This document shows positions 9,783 to 16,641 of a DNA stretch of 64,000 nucleotides, in pieces (the first letter of the stretch is position 1; each line of letters opens with the position of its first letter). The translations under genes and the position numbers were made by a program. Under the pieces are notes generated by a model that made no database searches, had not been told where the DNA came from, and worked only from the letters and a program-made list of their open reading frames with translations. Source of the DNA: Bacteroidales bacterium (GTDB lineage: Bacteria > Bacteroidota > Bacteroidia > Bacteroidales > Muribaculaceae); assembly GCA_015061085.1 (NCBI GenBank), contig SUXG01000002.1:124001-188000 (forward strand), written 5' to 3'.

Positions 9783-10922
9783 ATGGATAAAATTATAGTA
9801 GTAATAGTACTGATGTGTTTATGTACTAAGTATGGATTTGCCAATCAAGTTGATAAAACAGAGGAAATCTCATTGTCTTCAATGTCAGATAATACTGATA
9901 AAATACATGAAGCGTTGGAAGACATGCCGGAGTTTGATGGTGGTCAGACACTCATGATGGAATGGCTGAGCAAAAATATAATTTATCCGGAGCAAGCGAT
10001 AATAGATGGTATTGAAGGGCGTGTCATTGTTAGATTTGTTGTAGAGAAAGATGGTTCTGTTAGCACCCCGATGATTCTTAAAGGAGTGTGTGAAACGTTG
10101 GATAATGAAGCGAAAAGAGTTGTTTTATCAATGCCTAAATGGAAGTCAGGTACATTACAAGGTGTCCCGATGAGATGTTATGTCACATTGCCTATTACGT
10201 TCAAACTGAGAACTGATACGCCTGTCCAATCAGTTGAGGATAAGATTGAAACAGAATACGACCAAATTGCAGAGTTCGAGGGAGGTAAGCTCGGCATAAT
10301 GAGATATTTATTTAGTAATTTGGAGTATCCTATGGAAGCATTGGATCATGGTGTATATGGACGTGTATGGGTAGGTTTTGTTGTGGAAAAAGACGGCTCA
10401 CTGTCTAATGTATCGGTGGAAAAAGATTTCAATAAGTGGTTAGATAAAGAGGCTGTCAGGGCAGTGTCAGCAATGCCTAAGTGGAGTCCTGCGATGAAAG
10501 ACAATCAACCGGTCAGAACTTATTATAGATTGCCGATAGATTTTTCTATTAGAGAGGATGGGATGGTCTATCAGCATAAATATGAATATAAATATAAAAA
10601 AGCAAATATAGATTCTACTGCACAAATGCCTATGTTCCCGGGAGGAACTAAATCACTGATGAATTGGATGGGAAAGCATATTGTCTATCCTGATAAAGCA
10701 TTAGATAAAGGAATACAAGGGAGAGTTGTCACAAGATTTACTATTGAAGAAGATGGCATGATAACCAACATCGAGATAGCAGAAAAAGCACATAAATTAC
10801 TTGATCGAGCAGCTCTTGACCTTATAGAGTTGATGCCTGCATGGATTCCTGCTCGTGATGCTGATGGGAATCCAATTAGGACAATATATACTTTGCCAGT
10901 GAAATTCTCAATAAGGGAATAG
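9783..10922 (+). CDS. Secreted protein with three tandem TonB_C domains
   Basis: Three copies of (F-x-GG...W/Y...YP..A...G..GRV...F.VE.DG.......LD.EA......MP.W.......R..Y.LP..F) at about 9924, 10266 and 10626. Confidence 0.85.
   Translation: MDKIIVVIVLMCLCTKYGFANQVDKTEEISLSSMSDNTDKIHEALEDMPEFDGGQTLMMEWLSKNIIYPEQAIIDGIEGRVIVRFVVEKDGSVSTPMILKGVCETLDNEAKRVVLSMPKWKSGTLQGVPMRCYVTLPITFKLRTDTPVQSVEDKIETEYDQIAEFEGGKLGIMRYLFSNLEYPMEALDHGVYGRVWVGFVVEKDGSLSNVSVEKDFNKWLDKEAVRAVSAMPKWSPAMKDNQPVRTYYRLPIDFSIREDGMVYQHKYEYKYKKANIDSTAQMPMFPGGTKSLMNWMGKHIVYPDKALDKGIQGRVVTRFTIEEDGMITNIEIAEKAHKLLDRAALDLIELMPAWIPARDADGNPIRTIYTLPVKFSIRE
9924..10919 (+). repeat. Three tandem TonB_C domain-coding repeats (about 290 nt each)
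   Basis: Starts at 9924 (MPEFDGGQ), 10266 (IAEFEGGK) and 10626 (MPMFPGGT). Confidence 0.85.
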
Positions 10923-10928
10923 CCTTGA

Positions 10929-11039
10929 TCAGACAATTACCGGTTTGGTGGCGCGGAGGATTTCACGTTTGCCACCCGGAGGACCGGCAAGTCGCTCAAC
11001 GATAAAGCCGATGCTTTGCAAACGACGGCGTATTTCACC
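10929..11039 (-). pseudogene. Orphan 3' end of a second mnmD allele
   Basis: 98 nt (10942-11039) match 11599-11696 at 86/98 positions; encodes GEIRRRLQSIGFIVERLAGPPGGKREILRATKPVIV*, versus GEIRRRLQSIGFVVERLAGPPAGKREILRATKPQL* in the intact gene. Confidence 0.85.
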
Positions 11040-11152
11040 TTAAGAGTCAAGACTGATATTGATGCTTTTAGACTTTAATTTCGGATAATAAAACAGGCAT
11101 CACCGGCAATTGTTGTCGGTGATGTTTGGTATATGGTAACTATGTTTGGGAG

Positions 11153-11572
11153 TTATAGTGCTAAGACAATTAGGCCGACTATGCAAAATATAAATAATAG
11201 GATAAAGGGTGACATATAAAGCACGGTCAATACGACTCCCCATTTGCTCTGCATGTATTCTTTGTTGAAAACAATTCTTGATGTTCTTCTCTGTTTTATT
11301 AAATGTCTGCAAATTAGCCAATGTATTATAAATGACATAACAAAGGGTATGAACAACATTGAGAATGGCTCTATGACAACATTAATAAATGCTAAGCTAA
11401 ACAAGATGATTACAGGTAAAATCATAAGAGGCATAGCAAGATATCGTCGAGCACGATAGCAGTGATACCCATTAGGCCATTTTTCAAATTTTAATTTGGA
11501 ACTAAACCAATCCAAGTCTGTTTTTGTTATAAACCACACTAACTTGCAATATATCAACTCAATATATTTCAT
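11153..11572 (-). CDS. Small multi-pass membrane protein of unknown function
   Basis: MKYIELIYCKLVWFITKTDLDWFSSKLKFEKWPNGYHCYRARRYLAMPLMILPVIILFSLAFI... with several hydrophobic segments. The ORF-track start at 11695 runs into mnmD, so ATG 11572 is preferred. Confidence 0.6.
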   Translation of the reverse strand: MKYIELIYCKLVWFITKTDLDWFSSKLKFEKWPNGYHCYRARRYLAMPLMILPVIILFSLAFINVVIEPFSMLFIPFVMSFIIHWLICRHLIKQRRTSRIVFNKEYMQSKWGVVLTVLYMSPFILLFIFCIVGLIVLAL

Positions 11573-11588
11573 CAGGGCACTTATGGAT

Positions 11589-12266
11589 TTATAGTTGGGG
11601 TTTGGTGGCACGGAGGATTTCGCGTTTTCCAGCGGGAGGACCGGCGAGTCGTTCGACAACGAAGCCGATGCTTTGCAAGCGACGGCGTATTTCACCCTTT
11701 GCGCAGTAGGTGGTCAGTACGCCTCCCGGGTTCATGGCGTCGAAGATACGGCGTAGTGGCTCTTCTGCCCACATTTCGGGTTGCTTTTCGGGTGCAAACG
11801 CATCAAAATAGACCACGTCGATGCCTTGAGGAAATAGGGTGGCGGGGTCGGTGTAGTCGCATTCTGCCTTTTCCAACGTGAACGACGGAGTGATTTGGAC
11901 GGCTTTGTTCCACTCGGCAGCATGGATAGCGGCAAAAAGAGTCGGTGCTTGGGGGTTATCGACGGCCTTGTGATAGTCGGTGCTGTCGATTATCTCTTTG
12001 GGGAGAGGGTAGAGCTCCAAGGTGTGGTAGTGTTGTCGTATGTCGCTTTGCAAGGCAGAAAGCAATGCGTTCAGACCTGTTCCAAATCCGATTTCGAGCA
12101 CTCGCAACGAGTCTTTGGCGAGGTGACGCAGACCGCAATCGATGAATATGTGTTGACTCTCGGTCAGAGCACCTTTCACAGAGTGGTAGTGCTCGTCCAT
12201 GTCGGGACGATAAAGCGTGGTAGAGCCGTCGGCAGTGGTCTGTAGTTCTATCTGAAAATCTTTCAT
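11589..12266 (-). CDS. mnmD: tRNA 5-methylaminomethyl-2-thiouridine methyltransferase (MnmD; MnmC methyltransferase-domain family)
   Basis: MKDFQIELQTTADGSTTLYRPDMDEHYHSVKGALTESQHIFIDCGL...VLEIGFGTGLNALL...DVVYFDAFAPEKQPEMW...GGVLTTYCAKGEIRRRL. Confidence 0.92.
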   Translation of the reverse strand: MKDFQIELQTTADGSTTLYRPDMDEHYHSVKGALTESQHIFIDCGLRHLAKDSLRVLEIGFGTGLNALLSALQSDIRQHYHTLELYPLPKEIIDSTDYHKAVDNPQAPTLFAAIHAAEWNKAVQITPSFTLEKAECDYTDPATLFPQGIDVVYFDAFAPEKQPEMWAEEPLRRIFDAMNPGGVLTTYCAKGEIRRRLQSIGFVVERLAGPPAGKREILRATKPQL

Positions 12267-13630
12267 TTTGGTAGTGATGTGCGTATTCTCCACTCTTGTG
12301 GGTAGAGGTTGTTGGCGCGATTGCCGAGGTTTTTGACAAAGCCGAGCGGCATAGACTCGTGGCATACGATGACGAAGCCTCGTGGCGAGCCGTCGGGGAG
12401 GGTTATGGCTTCGCGTTGAAGGTAGTTGATAGCAGTAGGGTAGTCGAGTTCTACGCGTGGGAATGTGTCGATTCGCAAAGATGTCGATAGCGCAAGGCCG
12501 TGTTGAGGTATGAGGTCTTTGCCCTTGACGGTCGCTACTTCGATGCCTGCCATGATGACCTTGGTGCATTGGCTGATTTCGTCGAGTATCGGTGCGTGGT
12601 CGCGACTGATGGCACAGATGGTGCCGTTGTGCTCGGTGAAGTGCCAATCGTTGCCCGATAGCCAATCGATGGTCGGCAGCTTTGGCGCTTTGCCGGAGCG
12701 TTTGGATTTGCGTGGTTGCCAATCTTTCTGCTCGGCTGTCTTGCGTAGGACGGCGACAAACAGACCCTCGCCACGCGTGTGGTGTTGCATAAATCGGTAG
12801 CAATGATGCGGGGTGCCCAATCCCGGCTGAATGCCCCAATTTTCTTCGACATCCAATCTGATGCTTTCTGCACCTAATTCAGCGCAGATGCGATCCACCA
12901 TCTCTTCGTTTTCTTGGCGATTGAAAGTGCAGGTGCTATAGATGAGGTAGCCGTCTTGCTTGAGCGTGTCCCAAGAGTCGCTGACTATCTGCCACTGCAG
13001 AGCGGCGCATTCGCTGACCAGCGATTTCGACCATTGACGGCGAGCCTCTTCATCCTTGCGCATCATGCCCTCGCCAGAGCATGGAGCGTCGATAGCAATG
13101 ATGTCGTAGAGACCGGGTGTCTTGCAAAGTCGCTCGACCGAACTATTGGTGACAATGACGTTGGGGTAGCCCCATTTCTGAATGTTCTCCTTTAGAATTT
13201 GCGAGCGCATCGGCACATACTCGTTGGCAACGACAAGCGAGCCTTCTGCAAGCATATTGATAGCGGCGGTAGTTTTCCCACCGGGAGCTGCGCAGAGATC
13301 AAGGTAACAGATAGGATGCTCAGGTGCTATCTGCTTGAGTATTAACTCGTGAATCATCGATGAAGCGTCTTGCACATAGAAGCCGCCGGCATGGAGTTGG
13401 GGTGTGAACGTAAACTGTGGTCGCTCGTCAAGGTATCTGCCATTGATGCTCCACGCCACCTTATGGCCGGCATCGGCCCATTGTGGCAGGGTACATGGTT
13501 TGCGTGTGTTGGTGCGTATCGCCACTGATGGCTCTTGCTCCAATGCCTCGATAAGCAAATTTGCCTCGTTGTCTCCAAGCAAATTCTTAATTTGTGTAAG
13601 GAATTCTTCGGGAAGTCGTGTCGTCATCAT
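12263..13630 (-). CDS. rRNA (cytosine-C5-)methyltransferase, RsmF/NOL1-NOP2-Sun family
   Basis: DASSMIHELIL...YLDLCAAPGGKTTAAINML...AIDAPCSGEGMMRKDEEARRQWS...GYLIYSTCTFNRQENEEMV; 4 nt overlap (ATGA) with mnmD. Confidence 0.93.
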   Translation of the reverse strand: MMTTRLPEEFLTQIKNLLGDNEANLLIEALEQEPSVAIRTNTRKPCTLPQWADAGHKVAWSINGRYLDERPQFTFTPQLHAGGFYVQDASSMIHELILKQIAPEHPICYLDLCAAPGGKTTAAINMLAEGSLVVANEYVPMRSQILKENIQKWGYPNVIVTNSSVERLCKTPGLYDIIAIDAPCSGEGMMRKDEEARRQWSKSLVSECAALQWQIVSDSWDTLKQDGYLIYSTCTFNRQENEEMVDRICAELGAESIRLDVEENWGIQPGLGTPHHCYRFMQHHTRGEGLFVAVLRKTAEQKDWQPRKSKRSGKAPKLPTIDWLSGNDWHFTEHNGTICAISRDHAPILDEISQCTKVIMAGIEVATVKGKDLIPQHGLALSTSLRIDTFPRVELDYPTAINYLQREAITLPDGSPRGFVIVCHESMPLGFVKNLGNRANNLYPQEWRIRTSLPK

Positions 13631-13802
13631 CGATCAAAAATTTCTTACGGCAAAATTAGTGCTTTTTCTCTCGATATGCCAACATGTCGGCAGCAAAAAA
13701 TATAAAATGGGATTTGGGTTAAAGATATTTTAACATTATTGTGTTATAATATGGCATTATAACGGGGGTAAATTTGCAACAAATCATTTAAAAATATTTG
13801 TT

Positions 13803-13886
13803 ATGATGAAAATTATTATTGTTATCGGATTTATTGTTAATATGCTTTTGTATATGATTGGTAAAAATGATAAATGGGGAGAGTAG
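13803..13886 (+). CDS. Candidate small single-pass membrane protein (27 aa)
   Basis: MMKIIIVIGFIVNMLLYMIGKNDKWGE*; preceded by TAAATTTG at 13769-13776. Confidence 0.3.
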   Translation: MMKIIIVIGFIVNMLLYMIGKNDKWGE

Positions 13887-14155
13887 CTTTCCGACGAAAG
13901 TTATTGTTGTGGATAGATGCAAACTCCTAAAGAGCAATACATCAGCCGTATCGATATCTCTCGTGATGCAGTTTTGTCGATTTTGAGGGTTGTCGGCACA
14001 ATGAATTCTGGCTTATAGTTAGGTATTGTCGTACAATTAAAAATTGTCTTGAAGAATTGTTGAATTTTTTGGGGAGAAAGTTTGTTAATACGGTGGTAAA
14101 TGCGTAATTTCGCACTCTGAATCGATAATATGCATCTGATGCGTGTTATACTGGT

Positions 14156-14737
14156 ATGAATTACAGAAGGATTTTATCAATGGCGGCAGTAGGGCTGTTT
14201 GCGACTGTGATGTCGATAAGTTGCTCTCATAGCGATAGGAAAGCTTCGGCAGACTCCGATACCGCTGTCGTCGTGTATCGTATGGCAGACGAATATGTGG
14301 CAGATAACGACATAGCAATGACTGTACGTAGTATAGTCGATGCGATAAGTGTTGGAGAGTCGCTCGATACGGCGGAATACAACTACAATGGCATCTTGAC
14401 CGATGGAGAAGGTGTCCCTCTTTACACCGACATTCAAGGCAACCCCGGCGAATGGGAGGTCGATGTATTGAGTGAAAATTCAGTCAGAATCCACAATCTG
14501 TATTTAGGTGATTTGTTGCCGAAAGATCTTATGGAGTATATCACTGCTGCGCTCAGTCTGAGCGAGAGCAATTTGTGTGCCTCCGATGAGTATGAAGATG
14601 ACGATGAAACTCACTTGGAAGTCTATGATTTCGGCTCTGGTTCGATACGTTTTGAGACACGCGAAGCGTTTGCTCCCAACGGTTTGGAGGGTCCTTTGAT
14701 GTCAATCGTTATTACTGACGAGGCGACCAAATCTTAG
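14156..14737 (+). CDS. Lipoprotein of unknown function
   Basis: MNYRRILSMAAVGLFATVMSISCSHSDRKAS lipobox; no family recognised. Confidence 0.65.
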   Translation: MNYRRILSMAAVGLFATVMSISCSHSDRKASADSDTAVVVYRMADEYVADNDIAMTVRSIVDAISVGESLDTAEYNYNGILTDGEGVPLYTDIQGNPGEWEVDVLSENSVRIHNLYLGDLLPKDLMEYITAALSLSESNLCASDEYEDDDETHLEVYDFGSGSIRFETREAFAPNGLEGPLMSIVITDEATKS

Positions 14738-14780
14738 TAGCTGATGCAGTAATGGATTGCTGACGATTATTCCAAAACTA

Positions 14781-14811
14781 TTGTATTACTACGATTGTAT
14801 TATTATCTTTG
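14781..14811 (+). promoter_or_regulatory. Bacteroidetes-type promoter for the cohesin-like/IdeS-like operon
   Basis: TTG (14781-14783) - 20 nt - TATCTTTG (14804-14811), 28 nt before ATG 14840. Confidence 0.72.
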
Positions 14812-14839
14812 CAGAATAAAATCAAATCTTTTGTGCAAT

Positions 14840-15466
14840 ATGAAGAAGTTTTTATCATTATTAATGCTTGCAGGAGTCATGGTTATACCCATGCGAGCAG
14901 AAGAGAATTGTACTCATGACAATAGGTTGTATTTTACTATTGACAATAGTACCGACCTTACTCGTGTTCCAATCTCTTTACATTTAGAAAATCCAACCGT
15001 CAGCATTACGGCAGTAGAAATGTATCTTACGCTTCCCACCGGAGTTGATATAATTTCAAACCAACTTGGAGAACGCGTCGAGTCGTCTCATCAGATTGCC
15101 GAGGGCGACACATCGCATGGATATTTTGTGTCGGTAGCAAGTGAAGCGATCGATGCTTTCGTCGGTACTGATGGTGCAGTGTGTACCCTTATTTGCGATT
15201 TTTCCAAGCTTCAAGATGGCGATTACCGCATCACTGCTTCGGGTATGTTTGCAGTCGGAGTAGATAATGAAGAGGTGATTTGTTATACCGCTTCCGACCA
15301 AGATGAACAAGTTTCAAAGCGAGATGATGTTGTGGCAGGGATAGAAGCTGTTGATCTCAATGCCTCAAAGGGTTGTCTTGAAATCTATAATCTTCAGGGT
15401 GTGAGACTCAAAGAACCTCAAAAGGGTAAAATCAACATTATTAACGGTAAAAAAGTTGTGTTATGA
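14840..15466 (+). CDS. Secreted cohesin-like domain protein with T9SS-like C-terminal tail
   Basis: MKKFLSLLMLAGVMVIPMRA signal peptide; beta-rich domain RLYFTIDNSTDLTRVPISLHLENPTVSITAVEMYLTLPTGVDII...DGAVCTLICDFSKLQDGDYRITASGMFAVGVDNEEV has cohesin-like strand pattern; tail LEIYNLQGVRLKEPQKGKINIINGKKVVL. Confidence 0.55.
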   Translation: MKKFLSLLMLAGVMVIPMRAEENCTHDNRLYFTIDNSTDLTRVPISLHLENPTVSITAVEMYLTLPTGVDIISNQLGERVESSHQIAEGDTSHGYFVSVASEAIDAFVGTDGAVCTLICDFSKLQDGDYRITASGMFAVGVDNEEVICYTASDQDEQVSKRDDVVAGIEAVDLNASKGCLEIYNLQGVRLKEPQKGKINIINGKKVVL

Positions 15467-16560
15467 ATAAGAAGATAATGCTAACGCTAAGCGCGTCGAT
15501 AGTGTGTGGTGGATTAGCAATGGCTGCAGAGTCAATTCCTGCCGATACTAATCGCGACGGACGTGTGACCACCGATGATGCAGCTCTCATCTATGACTAT
15601 ATACTCGGCAGAGCCGATTTTAATGTGGTATTGGATATGGTTGATGTCAATCGAGATGGCGAGGTAAATACTGCCGATGTGGTAGAGGTTTATAATGCTA
15701 TTAAAAATACACCTCCTCCAACCGAAGGTAAGTCAATAGTGTTTGCCGAAGGTGTAAGTATCGAGTCAGGCTGGTATGATGTCAACAAGGTCGGCAAGGG
15801 CGAAAATGGCGACATCAATATGTGCTGGGCTGCCTCTGCTTCCAACATCATCCAATGGTGGCAAGATCTCTATGTAGCTAAAGGTGGTGTTTTGCCGGAA
15901 GGAGCTATCACAGGTCCGGGCGAAACCTACGAGTTGGCATTGATGGAGATGTTCCACGATCAGTGGAACAACAATAAGGGTGGTCATGTCGTAGAGGCAG
16001 TGCCTTGGTACTTCGAGGGTGTGAATTACGGAGAGCATGCCTCGGCAGGCTCTCAAGCATATCCATTGGATGGATACAATGGAGGCTACTTTAAGTCAGT
16101 GTGGGATGAAATATACCCTTATCTTTATCATGATTATACCTATATGTTTGACTGGTATACAGGTCTGTATACAGGTGAATTCAATAACTACTATCTATGG
16201 GGCAATGGCTCAGGCTTAACTGGTGTGGACAGACTCAGATATTTCACACAATTAGTCGTTGACTTTATCGATCGTGGCGTCACTTCTTTGACAGTGGCAC
16301 TATCGTCTGACCTTAGTACGCTTCACCATGCGACAACTCTATGGGGATATGAGATCGACCACTCGACAGGGCTCTTGACTCGCTTATGGATTACAGATTC
16401 AGACGATCTGGAAAAAGAACCAAAGCAGAGGTTACTCAATGAGTATCAAGTGAGCATCGAAGAAGGTAACTCCCACATCAGGCTATCGTCAAGCCAGGTT
16501 CGTTACGGAGCATGCTATGTAGTAGCCTTATCACCTGTTTCCGGTTATAAGTGCAATTAA
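15463..16560 (+). CDS. Secreted protein with N-terminal type I dockerin and IdeS/Mac-like (peptidase family C66) cysteine endopeptidase domain
   Basis: Dockerin: DTNRDGRVTTDDAALIYDYILG...DVNRDGEVNTADVVEVYNAI. Catalytic region: GWYDVNKVGKGENGDINMCWAASASNIIQWW and HHATTLWGYEIDHSTGLLTRLWITDSDD, aligning with IdeS GWYDITK...LLCGAATAGNMLHWW and NHVINLWGADFDSNGNLKAIYVTDSDS. Start overlaps upstream stop (ATGA). Confidence 0.85.
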   Translation: MNKKIMLTLSASIVCGGLAMAAESIPADTNRDGRVTTDDAALIYDYILGRADFNVVLDMVDVNRDGEVNTADVVEVYNAIKNTPPPTEGKSIVFAEGVSIESGWYDVNKVGKGENGDINMCWAASASNIIQWWQDLYVAKGGVLPEGAITGPGETYELALMEMFHDQWNNNKGGHVVEAVPWYFEGVNYGEHASAGSQAYPLDGYNGGYFKSVWDEIYPYLYHDYTYMFDWYTGLYTGEFNNYYLWGNGSGLTGVDRLRYFTQLVVDFIDRGVTSLTVALSSDLSTLHHATTLWGYEIDHSTGLLTRLWITDSDDLEKEPKQRLLNEYQVSIEEGNSHIRLSSSQVRYGACYVVALSPVSGYKCN

Positions 16561-16586
16561 CGTAACAAATTTTAGAATGTATAAAG

Positions 16587-16618
16587 AAAAGGTCGCAGCC
16601 TTGTGGGTTGCGACCTTT
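16587..16618. terminator. Hairpin between convergent genes
   Basis: AAAGGTCGCAGCC...GGGTTGCGACCTTT stem. Confidence 0.65.
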
Positions 16619-16641
16619 CTGATTGTATGTAGTCGTTAGGA

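Noticed and set aside
11573-11695. N-terminal extension of the 180 aa membrane ORF
   Set aside because: It overlaps mnmD in another frame; the protein most likely starts at MKYIELIYCK (11572).
11956-12490. Long opposite-strand and frame-shifted ORFs in the mnmD/RsmF region
   Set aside because: GC-rich coding DNA gives long spurious ORFs; the two methyltransferases explain the region with a coupled ATGA overlap.
11589-12839. 416 aa ORF in the ORF track spanning mnmD and beyond
   Set aside because: Only the C-terminal part from MKDFQIEL (12266) is MnmD; the Arg/His/Pro-rich upstream part is an out-of-frame read-through of the RsmF-like gene.
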